Shown: positions 16,636 to 25,812, counted from the first letter of the stretch. The stretch: 64,000 bases of DNA from G965237725 sp965237725 (GCA_965237725.1 OZ250151.1:1426001-1490000); one strand, 5' to 3'. Numbers and translations: made by a program. Notes: generated from the sequence alone by a model not told the origin.

Positions 16636-17325
16636 ATGGCTATAGTAAAAAAAATCAAAGCCGATATAACTCAAAATCTATGCCGCGGAGAAAGCGTTTA
16701 TACTCTGGAGCTCACTCCACAAGGGCGAGCTGTAAAATTCTCACCTGGTCAGTTTCTCCATCTTGCCTTAGACCCATACGATCCCAGTCAGAGTTGGCCC
16801 GAGTCTCGTTGCTTTTCCATACAATCATCGCCCCGTGAGAGCGTTATCAGATTGACCTATGCTATAAAAGGATCATTTACCCAACGAATGGCGCAAGTTC
16901 TAAAGGTTGGAAATCAGGTCGATCTAAAATTACCCTATGGAGATCTTTTTACACAAGCCCATTCCAAGGTAAAAGCGGTATTCATAGCCGGGGGCACCGG
17001 CATCACACCATTTTTGTCACTTTTTTCCCATAGCTCTTTTGTAGATTATGTACAACCTTATTTGTACTATGGTGTCCGAACTGTAGAACATGATTATTAT
17101 CAGCACGAGTTGATTGGTGCACGCGAATTAAACAAATCATTTACGGTCAAGCGATATGTAGAAAACATTGAAGGCTTTGTAAAAATAGAAACCGTGGTTG
17201 AACAAAGCAATTTAGATAGTTATTATTTTATTTCTGGTCCACCGCAGATGATAAATTGGAGCAAGGCGTCTTTGAAAAATATTGGTGTCAGCGAAGATCA
17301 CATTTTGACCGATGATTGGGAATAG
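16636..17325 (+). CDS. CDP-6-deoxy-3,4-glucoseen reductase (E3)-like, lacking the ferredoxin domain
   Basis: A flavin/NAD(P)H oxidoreductase of the ferredoxin-NADP reductase fold, the expected electron donor to RfbH. Residues 1-100 carry the FAD domain, with RCFSIQSSP as the flavin motif. The NAD domain has VFIAGGTGITPFLSL and ends with YYFISGPPQMI. Known E3 proteins (AscD, RfbI) are about 330 residues because a plant-type [2Fe-2S] domain precedes the flavin domain. Here the protein is 229 residues and starts directly at the flavin domain, with only eight bases between it and rfbH. Either electrons pass straight from FAD to the E1 cluster or another ferredoxin helps. Confidence 0.85.
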   Translation: MAIVKKIKADITQNLCRGESVYTLELTPQGRAVKFSPGQFLHLALDPYDPSQSWPESRCFSIQSSPRESVIRLTYAIKGSFTQRMAQVLKVGNQVDLKLPYGDLFTQAHSKVKAVFIAGGTGITPFLSLFSHSSFVDYVQPYLYYGVRTVEHDYYQHELIGARELNKSFTVKRYVENIEGFVKIETVVEQSNLDSYYFISGPPQMINWSKASLKNIGVSEDHILTDDWE

Positions 17326-17500
17326 CTTCATCCAAATCTTGCCGTTTGCTGGCTTTGGCTTTGTAAATTTAACGATGCAAAGTAATAATTATTGATAAGC
17401 TATTGCCCACAAAAATATTCGTTACAACGACTCCCAATATTTTTGATAATTTTCATTTTCCCCTGAATCAGCTAAAAGTCAAAAGCAGTAAAAATTGCAA

Positions 17501-18376
17501 ATGCCTCAAATACTTCTGACAGGAGCAACCGGTTACCTGGGTAGCCATTTAGCACGCACCTTTTTGGAAAACGGCTATAGCGTGGCTGTACTTAAACGTT
17601 CAACTTCTAAAACATCCCGACTCGACGACATTTCAAGCCAGTTCGATTTCTTTGACACCGACATTGATGGTGTTCGTGCGCCTTTTGAATCCCTAGGATA
17701 TATTGATGCAGTGGTTCATACTTCCACATGCTACGGAAGAAACAATGAGTCGCCACTAGAGATATTCAGGGCGAATACCCAGTTCCCCCTTGAATTGCTT
17801 GCAGCAGCGAATTCGTTCAAAGTCGGGACTTTCTTTAATTCTGATACGACTCTTAGCAACTGCAATATCCCTTACGTGTTTTCAAAAAAACAATTCCGTC
17901 AATGGGGGAAACATATTGCAGATATTGGAACGATCAATTTTGTCAATATCCGCTTGGAACATTTTTACGGCCCTGGTGATGATGCATCAAAATTTACTAC
18001 TTGGGTTATTCGTCAGTGTCTTGCCAGTGTCGCATCAATACCATTAACCAATGGCGAGCAAGAACGTGACTTCATTTATATAGACGATGTAGTTTCAGCT
18101 TACCTTTTGCTACTAAAGCAAGCTTCAGGCATAAAACAATGGTTAGATATTGATCTTGGGAGTGGGCAGAAAATAACAATTAGAGATTTTGTTGAGATGG
18201 TACATGAACTCACGCATTCAAAATCTACACTGAATTTTGGTGCGCTCCCTTATCGAGAGGGCGAATATATGGAATCTAAGTCAGACATATCTTATATGAA
18301 CGAAATTGGCTGGAAAGCGGAATGGGATTTGCTGTCCGGTCTAAGAAAATCAATGGAAGGCGAGTTAAATAAATGA
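17501..18376 (+). CDS. rfbS: CDP-paratose synthase-like SDR
   Basis: An extended SDR of about 291 residues that would reduce the C4 ketone of CDP-3,6-dideoxy-4-ketohexose. Motifs are GATGYLGSH at the N-terminus, then HTSTCYG, the catalytic YVFSK followed by KQFRQWGK, and RLEHFYGPGDD. Its class includes abequose synthase (RfbJ) and paratose synthase (RfbS/Prt). I choose paratose synthase because the next gene is the paratose 2-epimerase, which needs that product; sequence alone does not settle it. The ATG at 17501 is used, and a TTG lies six bases earlier. It overlaps rfbE by four bases. Confidence 0.8.
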   Translation: MPQILLTGATGYLGSHLARTFLENGYSVAVLKRSTSKTSRLDDISSQFDFFDTDIDGVRAPFESLGYIDAVVHTSTCYGRNNESPLEIFRANTQFPLELLAAANSFKVGTFFNSDTTLSNCNIPYVFSKKQFRQWGKHIADIGTINFVNIRLEHFYGPGDDASKFTTWVIRQCLASVASIPLTNGEQERDFIYIDDVVSAYLLLLKQASGIKQWLDIDLGSGQKITIRDFVEMVHELTHSKSTLNFGALPYREGEYMESKSDISYMNEIGWKAEWDLLSGLRKSMEGELNK

Positions 18377-19386
18377 AAATATTGATCACTGGTGGTTGCG
18401 GGTTTCTTGGCTCTAATATTTCCTGTGAGGCCTTGAAGTCATGCGAAAAGTTGATCGTTTTTGACAACCTACACCGTTTCGGTAGCATTCAAAACTTGAC
18501 GTGGTTGCGCACCCAGGGTGAATTTGATTTTGTACATGGAGATATTCGTAACGAAAATGACGTAATCAGCCTGGTGCAAAACAGTAACCCTGATATCGTC
18601 TTTCACTTGGCGGGGCAAGTTGCAATGACAACTTCGATTGTAGACCCTAAAATGGACTTTGAAATCAATGCTCTTGGCACGTTCAATTTACTCAACGCTA
18701 TTCTTCAACATTCCCCGGAAACGGGAATAATTTATTCATCAACAAATAAAGTTTACGGCGATCTCGAAGAATACAACTATAGGGAAACCTCAACCCGATA
18801 TGAATGCATAGAAAAGCCAAACGGGTTCGATGAATCCACAGCCCTTAGTTTTCATTCTCCATATGGTTGCTCTAAGGGAAGCGCCGACCAATATCTGATC
18901 GACTTTTCAAGAATATATGGGCTTAAAACAGCAGTCTTCAGGCACTCTTCAATATACGGAGGCCGACAATTTGTCACTTATGATCAAGGATGGGTGGGCT
19001 GGTTTTGTCAAAAGGCCATAAAAATAAAAAATGGCACGCTTAAGGGCACATTTACGATATCAGGCAATGGCAAACAAGTTCGCGACTTGCTTTATGCCAG
19101 CGATATAGTCGATCTCTATATGGGTGCAGCAAAAAACCTGGATGAAGTTAAAGGTGAAGCATTTAATATTGGTGGCGGAATTGATAACTCTTCATCACTA
19201 CTAGAACTATTCAAATTTCTAGAGAAAGAATTTGGCATTAGTATGAATTACGAAGAAATTTCTGTAAGAGAAAGCGATCAAAAGTTCTTTGTGGCAGACA
19301 CATCCAAAGCAGAAAAGATGCTTGGATGGAAACCAAAAGTCAAAAAAGAAGACGGCATCAGGGAAATGATAAATTGGCTGGCATAA
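18373..19386 (+). CDS. rfbE: CDP-paratose 2-epimerase (CDP-tyvelose epimerase)
   Basis: A 337-residue extended SDR that converts CDP-paratose to CDP-tyvelose. It has GGCGFLGSN, LAGQVAMTTS, STNKVYGDL and the catalytic Tyr/Lys in SPYGCSKGSADQY. It then has RHSSIYGGRQF and DQGWVGWF, segments characteristic of tyvelose epimerases and not of UDP-glucose epimerases. With rfbF, G, H, the short reductase and the paratose synthase it completes a path from glucose-1-phosphate to CDP-D-tyvelose, known from Salmonella group D and Yersinia O-antigens. One base separates its stop from the next gene. Confidence 0.94.
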   Translation: MKILITGGCGFLGSNISCEALKSCEKLIVFDNLHRFGSIQNLTWLRTQGEFDFVHGDIRNENDVISLVQNSNPDIVFHLAGQVAMTTSIVDPKMDFEINALGTFNLLNAILQHSPETGIIYSSTNKVYGDLEEYNYRETSTRYECIEKPNGFDESTALSFHSPYGCSKGSADQYLIDFSRIYGLKTAVFRHSSIYGGRQFVTYDQGWVGWFCQKAIKIKNGTLKGTFTISGNGKQVRDLLYASDIVDLYMGAAKNLDEVKGEAFNIGGGIDNSSSLLELFKFLEKEFGISMNYEEISVRESDQKFFVADTSKAEKMLGWKPKVKKEDGIREMINWLA

Positions 19387-19387
19387 T

Positions 19388-20341
19388 ATGAGCAAACGGA
19401 AACCAAAACTATCCGTACTCATCCCCACTTACAATAGAGAAAAATATGTTGGTGTTGCAATAGAATCAGTATTGAATCAAAAGTACAGTGATCTGGAAAT
19501 TATTTGTTCCGATAACGCAAGTACTGATAAGACATTTCAAATACTACAGAAATACCAAAATAAAGATGAGAGGATAAAGGTATTTCAAAACGAAATTAAT
19601 TTAGGACCAGTTTGGAATTGGAAGCGATGTTTGGAAAACGCATCTGGCAAGTTCATACATTGGCTTTGGAGTGATGACTGGATTGAAAAAAATTTCTACA
19701 TAGACGCTTTTCAGATGATGGAAAGTGATGGGACGAGCGTTTTATCCACCTGGAATTATCGCTCAGATAATCAAAGCGATACCCAAGACAAGTACCTTAG
19801 TTGGCAATTTTCTTTTGCCAGGGTCCCAGGACCAGTGGCTGCTAGAAAAATACTAACGCTATCCTCAGAGTTGCCAGTCTCTCCAGCGGCTTATATTTTG
19901 CCAAAGAAATTAGTGGAAAAACACTTTTATACTAGCATCCCAAAATTTTCAGATAAGATTGATCCAGTATCCAATGGAGTTGGGGTAGACTCCCTAATGG
20001 TAGTTGGTTGTTGTCTTGCAGTAGAGAAGGTATCAGTATTGCAAAAGCCTTCTGTTGTATTTAGAAAACACGAAAATTTGTCAGTTCAGCTTTCTCGGGA
20101 AGGGACTTTGACAAAGATGTATCTAATATCTCACTTGTGGTTTATGTCCAAAATGCCTGTATTTTTTGGGCCAACCAAATTGATACGATTTGCATTAAGA
20201 TCATTTAAATATCTTAGAAATGATGTTTCATATTTTCGTTTCGCAACATTGCTACTCAAAATTAGTTTAAACATAGTGTTTAAAGCGAAACGAATGGCAC
20301 CTGATAGTCAATTTGTTTCGGCCAAAGCTTATATGAAATGA
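19388..20341 (+). CDS. Family 2 glycosyltransferase, possibly tyvelosyltransferase
   Basis: A GT-A glycosyltransferase of 317 residues: KLSVLIPTYNREKYVG, DNASTDKTFQIL, and HWLWSDDWIEKN at the metal-binding position. It follows rfbE directly, so it could attach tyvelose. That is only context, because family 2 sequences do not show their donor. The 3' end is followed by about 100 bases without a gene before the methyltransferase. Confidence 0.83.
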   Translation: MSKRKPKLSVLIPTYNREKYVGVAIESVLNQKYSDLEIICSDNASTDKTFQILQKYQNKDERIKVFQNEINLGPVWNWKRCLENASGKFIHWLWSDDWIEKNFYIDAFQMMESDGTSVLSTWNYRSDNQSDTQDKYLSWQFSFARVPGPVAARKILTLSSELPVSPAAYILPKKLVEKHFYTSIPKFSDKIDPVSNGVGVDSLMVVGCCLAVEKVSVLQKPSVVFRKHENLSVQLSREGTLTKMYLISHLWFMSKMPVFFGPTKLIRFALRSFKYLRNDVSYFRFATLLLKISLNIVFKAKRMAPDSQFVSAKAYMK

Positions 20342-20442
20342 CAGCTTGTTCCTTATTCAGTACTTGCCTTCAACTGCTTCAATTTCACGGGCACGCATGT
20401 ACCTTATAGTGAAGCACCTGATAAGAGGTGAAAGCGGAGACA

Positions 20443-21237
20443 ATGAAAACCAAATTTAAAAAGTTGATGTCACGACTTTTTGGGATGTCGAGACACATAG
20501 GCAGGATAACTGTCCATTTATCTGGTTCACTGATCGGGTTTCCCCGACTACGCTACTATTGCCCTGCATGCCAACGTGGTGTGCTTTCGTGGCTACCCCT
20601 TAAAAGGAATATAGGGTATGGGAAGACAAAACTCGAACCTGGTGGACGCCTTTGTCCACTTTGCCATTCGTTTGAAAGAACTCGTCATATTGCGATATAC
20701 ATGAATCAGATTGATATTTTAGAATCTTTGCCTCGGATGCTTCATTTCGCTCCTGAACGCGGTTTGAAGATTATGTTGCGGTCAATATTGAAGGATAGAT
20801 ACGTAACAACCGATCTATTCATGCGCAGAGTTGATCGGAAAGAGGACATCACGAAAATGACCTTTGATGATGGCTCTTTTGATTTTATATACTGCAGCAA
20901 CGTTTTAGAACATATTGAAGACGACATTTCCGCGATGTCCGAATTATTTCGGATCTTATCACCGGGAGGATTTGCAATAATTCAGGTCCCGATCCAGGGG
21001 AAGGAAACCTACGAGGATATTGCAATCACCGATCCTTATGAACGGTATAAAAATTTTGGTCAGGCTGATCACGTTCGCTATTATGGCGAGGATATACAGA
21101 ATCGTTTGGCTTCTGTAGGCTTTGAGGTTACGCCATTTTACATGTTAGACGTCATCGAATTAGATGCTGCTGAAATAAAACGCATGAATCTTGGAAAACG
21201 CGAATTGATCCACAAATGCGTAAAACTGAAAAGGTAA
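20443..21237 (+). CDS. Class I SAM-dependent methyltransferase with N-terminal Cys pairs
   Basis: About 264 residues. The start at ATG 20443 has GCGGAG six bases upstream; the frame itself opens at GTG 20428. The N-terminal part has CPACQRG and CPLCHS, spaced like a small zinc ribbon. The methyltransferase core follows: MLHFAPERGL (weak motif I), FDDGSFDFIYCSNVLEHIEDD and LRILSPGGFAIIQVP. This type is common in polysaccharide clusters, where it methylates a sugar or a terminal residue. The target is unknown. Confidence 0.8.
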   Translation: MKTKFKKLMSRLFGMSRHIGRITVHLSGSLIGFPRLRYYCPACQRGVLSWLPLKRNIGYGKTKLEPGGRLCPLCHSFERTRHIAIYMNQIDILESLPRMLHFAPERGLKIMLRSILKDRYVTTDLFMRRVDRKEDITKMTFDDGSFDFIYCSNVLEHIEDDISAMSELFRILSPGGFAIIQVPIQGKETYEDIAITDPYERYKNFGQADHVRYYGEDIQNRLASVGFEVTPFYMLDVIELDAAEIKRMNLGKRELIHKCVKLKR

Positions 21238-21435
21238 CAAATTTGCCTGGATAAGTTGGAACCAACACTTCAGAGTTTATCTCGAATTAGCACCATCCTG
21301 TTAATGGCAATATCACGTTGACAGTTACTTTTTACCGGAAGAGGATCCCGCGTAAAATTAAAGCTTCTATTCCCACTGTCTTACTAAATATCGTCTGGTT
21401 TAATTGAGAATAGTGATAATTTGATTGACAAAATG

Positions 21436-21482
21436 AGTATTTCCTATATTGTTCATATTATATGAACAATATAGGAAATACT
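21436..21482. promoter_or_regulatory. 47-bp perfect palindrome overlapping the regulator start codon, candidate autoregulatory operator
   Basis: Every base from 21436 to 21458 pairs with 21460 to 21482 around a single central T at 21459. The half-site core is CCTATATTGTTCATAT. The ATG of the winged-helix gene (21462) lies within the right arm. A TTGACA at 21425 may be a -35 box. Binding of the encoded regulator would block transcription or translation of its own gene. The same symmetry could form a hairpin in the mRNA. Confidence 0.8.
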
Positions 21483-22061
21483 GGAGCAGCGAAATTATTT
21501 TCCGGGCTAATTACTTCAAAAACCCGTGTGAAAATTTTGATGCGTCTTTTCCTCAATCCGGATCAAAAAGTACATTTACGAAAACTATCTGATGAATTCA
21601 ACGTTTCGCCAAGCCTAGTGCGTGAAGAACTACGTCAGCTGAGTAAAACTGGATTTCTCAACAATATTCGTGAAGGAAAACAAATCAACTATTGGGCAAA
21701 TACGGATCACGTGCTGTTTCCTGAACTTCAGTCCATTGTAAGAAAAGCCATGGGTATGGATCGCATTTTAGATAGCATAATCGAACGATTGGGTAATTTG
21801 GAAGAGGCTCATATTCTTGGCGATTATGCACAGGGTAAGGACACTGGCATCATCGATTTGCTTCTGGTTGGAAACATAAACCAGAAAAACCTGACCGATT
21901 TGGTAAATAAAACCGAACGCTATATTGAACGGAAGATTCGAACTCTTGCCGTAACCAATGAAGAATACTTGAGATTACTGCCCAGTCTGGAAAAACAGCC
22001 CATGTTATTGCTCTGGGGAAGCGAATCTACCCCGCCAACTAACGATAACGTTAGGATTTGA
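21462..22061 (+). CDS. ArsR-like winged-helix regulator with nucleotidyltransferase-like domain
   Basis: About 199 residues. The N-terminal winged helix spans residues 10-75: TSKTRVKILMRLFLNPD, then LRKLSDEFNVSPSLVREEL as the recognition helix and GFLNNIREGKQINYWAN as the wing. The C-terminal half (residues 105-195) has GDYAQGKDTGIIDLLLVGNI, which resembles an MNT/DNA-polymerase-beta-type nucleotidyltransferase fold. The family's GSxAxG loop is replaced by GDYAQG, so catalytic activity is doubtful. The gene begins inside a 47-bp palindrome and comes just before the Wzm/Wzt exporter, so it probably controls itself and perhaps the export operon. Confidence 0.82.
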   Translation: MNNIGNTGAAKLFSGLITSKTRVKILMRLFLNPDQKVHLRKLSDEFNVSPSLVREELRQLSKTGFLNNIREGKQINYWANTDHVLFPELQSIVRKAMGMDRILDSIIERLGNLEEAHILGDYAQGKDTGIIDLLLVGNINQKNLTDLVNKTERYIERKIRTLAVTNEEYLRLLPSLEKQPMLLLWGSESTPPTNDNVRI

Positions 22062-22108
22062 TTATTCCCTAACTGGAATTACAAACTATCAAAACCTGCC
22101 AAATTACC

Positions 22109-22984
22109 ATGCAAGAAAAATTAAACGATGCATCAAACATTCTCGATGTAAAAGTTTATAGCCCTGACAGTATTCTCAAATCACCGAAACTAATGTTTAG
22201 TGAAATGTGGAGTGATTTGCTGGCTTCACGGGAACTTGCCTGGAGACTATTGGTGCGAGACATCAGTGCCCGCTACCGACAATCTTTTTTGGGTCTATTT
22301 TGGGCCTTCTTACCCCCAATTGTCATGGCCTTTGGATTAGTAGCGGCGCGTAAAGCCAACGTAATTAATATCAGTGAAACGAGTATTCCATATGTTGCCT
22401 ATGTAATGTTGAGTATGATTCTGTGGCAAACATTCGCCGCCGCATTAATGTCACCATTTGCAGCGACGCAGCAAGCCAAACCCATGCTAACTAAGATAAA
22501 TTTTCCACGCGAAGCAATAATACTGGCTAAAGTTGGAGATATCCTGTTTAATTTTCTAATAAAGTTAATAATGGTAATTGCTATTTTCATTTATTTTCGG
22601 CTAGATGTTTCATGGAACCTGGTCTTAGTTCCTTTTGCGCTATTTACTTTAATTGCTTTTGGATTATCTATAGGCGTAATACTTGCTCCTATCGGTAGCC
22701 TATATACAGATGTACAACAAGCGCTATCTTTATTTTCAAGATTTTGGCTTTTTTTGACGCCTGTAATTTATCCTCCACCCACTTCGGGCGTCTTTGGAAC
22801 CATTGTAAATTTTAATCCAGTTACACATTTATTGGTTACGACCAGAAATCTTGCAACTGCAACCGAAATTACGAATCTATCCGGATTTATAATAAGCGCG
22901 GTGATTGCATGGACAGGTTTATTTCTGGCCTGGATCTTTTTTAGAATAACGATGCCGTTCATTATTGAAAGAATGAGTTCATAA
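22109..22984 (+). CDS. wzm: ABC-2 type polysaccharide export permease (Wzm-like), system 1
   Basis: A 291-residue inner-membrane permease of the O-antigen/teichoic-acid export type. The cytoplasmic N-terminal segment SRELAWRLLVRDISARYRQSFLGLFWAFLPP is the family's hallmark (amphipathic helix with RDI...RYRQS). About six membrane helices follow, with FWLFLTPVIYPPP near the end. It partners with the ATPase that starts nine bases after its stop. Together they move a completed lipid-linked polysaccharide across the cytoplasmic membrane. Confidence 0.93.
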   Translation: MQEKLNDASNILDVKVYSPDSILKSPKLMFSEMWSDLLASRELAWRLLVRDISARYRQSFLGLFWAFLPPIVMAFGLVAARKANVINISETSIPYVAYVMLSMILWQTFAAALMSPFAATQQAKPMLTKINFPREAIILAKVGDILFNFLIKLIMVIAIFIYFRLDVSWNLVLVPFALFTLIAFGLSIGVILAPIGSLYTDVQQALSLFSRFWLFLTPVIYPPPTSGVFGTIVNFNPVTHLLVTTRNLATATEITNLSGFIISAVIAWTGLFLAWIFFRITMPFIIERMSS

Positions 22985-22993
22985 AATTTCCAT

Positions 22994-24178
22994 ATGAAAG
23001 ACGAAGTACTAATTGAAGTTGAACACGTATCGAAGAAATTTTGCCGAAATTTTAAGAAATCTCTTTGGTATGGAATTAAGGACATATCATCGGAATTGGT
23101 TAATAGACGTAGACAGAACGATAATTTGCGTTCCGCAGAATTTTGGGCAGTAGACGATATATCGTTCCAACTAAAGCGCGGTGAATGCCTTGGTCTCATT
23201 GGCCGGAATGGAGCTGGAAAAAGCACCCTGTTAAAAATTTTCAATGGTTTAATCAAACCCGATAGAGGGAGAGTCACGATGAGAGGGCAAATAGCCGCAC
23301 TAATTGAACTCGGCTCTGGCATGAATCCGATTTTGACAGGGCGGGAAAATATCTATGTGAATGGTTCGGTGCTTGGGTTTTCAAAGACAGAGATCGGGAA
23401 AAAATTAGATGAGATAATTGAGTTCGCCGAAATAGAAGAATTTATCGATACCCCAGTTCAAAATTACAGTTCTGGAATGAAGGTTCGATTGGGTTTTTCG
23501 ATAGCGGTTCAAATGGAACCAGATGTTTTTTTGATTGATGAAGTGTTGGCAGTAGGCGATTTAGCATTTAGATCAAAGTGTTTCAAAAAACTGGGCGAAA
23601 ACATAAAAAAATCAGCAATTGTATTTGTTAGCCACAGCACTGTTCAGGTTTCTCGAATATGCAATAGTGTATTATTTCTTGAAAGTGGAAAGTGTAAATA
23701 CTATGGAAATACCGAACAAGGTCTCGAGCTCTATATTGACTCAACAATGTCATCCCAAGAAATCATTGGCACATGTATATTAGATGATGCAATATTGCTT
23801 TTTGAATGTGATGTAGAAAAGAACATCATTTCATACAGCGAACAACTAAAAATAAAGTTAATTGTTAATGCTCTTGAAGATATTAAAACTGGACTGTGTC
23901 TTATAAACATTAGTAGTCACGAAGACAACGTGGCTCAAATCAATTTTTCTGATTCAATTAAACAGTTCAATAAGGGACACAATGTAATTAGTATGGATAT
24001 AAATCCAATTCTGTTAAGCAAAAACACCTATTATCTGCATGTGACTATTTGTGATGAAACCTCGAAAAGCACCTTAATTCACGGCCTAAATAGTTGCAAA
24101 TTTAGTGTAGAGGGCCCCAGAGGATATGGTGTGGCCCATAATTTGCCGGCTTCAAACATTATTGTGACAAGTCAATAA
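22994..24178 (+). CDS. wzt: ABC transporter ATPase for polysaccharide export (Wzt-like) with C-terminal domain, system 1
   Basis: 394 residues. The nucleotide-binding domain has Walker A GRNGAGKST (residues 70-78), signature YSSGMKVRLG and Walker B VFLIDEVLAVGD, with the Wzt-type insertion before Walker A. Residues from about 250 on form a second domain rich in beta-strand-like sequence. In characterised Wzt proteins such a domain binds the modified non-reducing end of the O-chain and licenses export. Methyltransferase genes follow at once, which fits a methyl-capped chain, but that link is inference. Confidence 0.93.
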   Translation: MKDEVLIEVEHVSKKFCRNFKKSLWYGIKDISSELVNRRRQNDNLRSAEFWAVDDISFQLKRGECLGLIGRNGAGKSTLLKIFNGLIKPDRGRVTMRGQIAALIELGSGMNPILTGRENIYVNGSVLGFSKTEIGKKLDEIIEFAEIEEFIDTPVQNYSSGMKVRLGFSIAVQMEPDVFLIDEVLAVGDLAFRSKCFKKLGENIKKSAIVFVSHSTVQVSRICNSVLFLESGKCKYYGNTEQGLELYIDSTMSSQEIIGTCILDDAILLFECDVEKNIISYSEQLKIKLIVNALEDIKTGLCLINISSHEDNVAQINFSDSIKQFNKGHNVISMDINPILLSKNTYYLHVTICDETSKSTLIHGLNSCKFSVEGPRGYGVAHNLPASNIIVTSQ

Positions 24179-24186
24179 AGAATGTT

Positions 24187-24915
24187 ATGACAAGTATGTC
24201 CAAATTTTTTAAAAAACTGAGTGAAAAAAGACCCAATATAGATAGAATTAAAAATATACCAGATGCCGAATTCTATAAACCATTATTCAGTCCATGGTTA
24301 GGTTATAAGGAATTTAAGTCTATTTATTCTAGAATTCAACCATACACGGTTGTGTCAAATGATCGATGTTGGTATTTATACGTGCTTGCACAGCAAGCAG
24401 TTGGACTTAATGCAGAATTTTGGGAATGTGGTGTATTTAAAGGAGGTACTGCATTATTATTTTCGGAAATTATTCGTATGGAGTTATCGAATCCACCGGT
24501 CAATCTAAGACTATTTGACACTTTCGAAGGAATGCCTCAAACGGAGATAAAAAAGGATTTACATGCAAAAGGCGACTTCTCTGATACTTCACTTGAGAAA
24601 GTGTCACAATTATTTATTAACGAAAATTATGTAGAGATTCATAAAGGCCTAATTCCTGAAACCTTTAAAAATTTAGAACAGAAATCTATCGGATTTGCCC
24701 ACATTGATGTTGATATATATAAATCAACATTAGATGCATGTAGTTTTATTTATCCTCGATTGGTACAAGGCGGCATTATTGTGATTGACGACTATGGTTT
24801 TCCATCTTGTCCGGGTGCAAGAATGGCTATTGACGAATATTTTTCTGACTCGAAAATATTTCCTCTTTCTTTGTCGTCAGGACAGGCAATTATATTCAAA
24901 AGTTTTCTTGATTAG
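24187..24915 (+). CDS. TylF/MycF-family O-methyltransferase
   Basis: A 242-residue SAM-dependent O-methyltransferase of the macrocin (TylF) family, metal-dependent enzymes that methylate sugar hydroxyls. Visible are FWECGVFKGGTALLFSEI as the SAM loop, LFDTFEGMPQT, and FAHIDVDIYKSTLDA. The final signature is IVIDDYGFPSCPGARMAIDEYF, with the paired acidic residues that hold the metal. It lies eight bases after wzt. A chain-capping methyl transfer is a reasonable guess given that neighbour. Confidence 0.88.
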   Translation: MTSMSKFFKKLSEKRPNIDRIKNIPDAEFYKPLFSPWLGYKEFKSIYSRIQPYTVVSNDRCWYLYVLAQQAVGLNAEFWECGVFKGGTALLFSEIIRMELSNPPVNLRLFDTFEGMPQTEIKKDLHAKGDFSDTSLEKVSQLFINENYVEIHKGLIPETFKNLEQKSIGFAHIDVDIYKSTLDACSFIYPRLVQGGIIVIDDYGFPSCPGARMAIDEYFSDSKIFPLSLSSGQAIIFKSFLD

Positions 24916-24924
24916 ACGATCCCC

Positions 24925-25812
24925 ATGCGTAATAAGATTACTAAGTTTATCGTAAAGCTACTTAGATATCTTATCTATACTCTTCAGCATATCGCATTAA
25001 TTTTTGAAAGAACACTACCAAAACCTCCGATACCACCTGCTTATTATATCGATGATATTCAGAATCGTGATGTATTGATACGCAAATTGTATGAAGGACT
25101 TGAATCCAGGGAAACTTGGCTAAACACGATTCAAAATCCCCGCGCCGCAAATCATGGAGAGAGAGTGGCAGAATATACATATATTGCACATCTACTTAGA
25201 AAAATTAAACCATCAGCAATTATGGACGTTGGTTGCGTTATGAATAATCCAATTGTATCGGAATACGTAGAATCTAAAAGCGACATTTATTTTTTGAATC
25301 CAGTCTTTGAAACTGTGCGTTACAAAAAGTATGGCTATTTCAAAATGTTACTTTCTGAGTGGAATATTCCGATGACTTTCCCATTCGTAACCTGCCTATC
25401 TACGATAGAACATATCGGATTTGACAATACACGATATGGATTGAATGAAGTTGATCAAGGTTGGGACTGGCCGCGTTGTATCCAGGAAGTTATCGGGAGT
25501 ATAAAAATGCTTCTCTCGATGACCGAAAAAGGTGGAACAATGGTTGCTTCCTGCCCTTATGGATGCAAAGAATTTGTATATCTACCTCCTGAAGTAGGAG
25601 TGCGAACTGCGCAGGTTCTGCACCACGAGCACATACAAGCGTTACAAAAAGAATTTGGTTCTCAGTTGGAAATAATCACGCTACGGCTGTCGGAAACTGG
25701 ATGGGAGACAAGTCAACCAGAAAGCCTATATGAACCGTATGGCTCAATTGGTCCGGGGGCATCAGGGCTAATTCTAATAACCACAAACGGTAGATATAAT
25801 GGCGATATTTAA
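24925..25812 (+). CDS. Methyltransferase-like protein (DUF268-like)
   Basis: A 295-residue protein. An N-terminal hydrophobic helix (residues 8-28) is followed by a Rossmann-like region: IMDVGCVMNNPIVSEYV at the SAM-loop position and FVTCLSTIEHIGFDNTRYG where methyltransferases have the post-II motif. GGTMVASCPYG comes next. The GxGxG loop is poor (DVGCVMN), so SAM binding is not certain. It is nine bases downstream of the TylF-type gene and in the same operon. Confidence 0.65.
   Translation: MRNKITKFIVKLLRYLIYTLQHIALIFERTLPKPPIPPAYYIDDIQNRDVLIRKLYEGLESRETWLNTIQNPRAANHGERVAEYTYIAHLLRKIKPSAIMDVGCVMNNPIVSEYVESKSDIYFLNPVFETVRYKKYGYFKMLLSEWNIPMTFPFVTCLSTIEHIGFDNTRYGLNEVDQGWDWPRCIQEVIGSIKMLLSMTEKGGTMVASCPYGCKEFVYLPPEVGVRTAQVLHHEHIQALQKEFGSQLEIITLRLSETGWETSQPESLYEPYGSIGPGASGLILITTNGRYNGDI

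Noticed and set aside
16560..16838. Possible separate ferredoxin domain for the short E3
   Set aside because: The overlapping frame lacks the plant-type Cys pattern and overlaps both real genes.
22768..23322. Minus-strand frame of about 184 codons across wzm and wzt
   Set aside because: It runs antisense over the wzm end and the Walker A region and shows no family signature.
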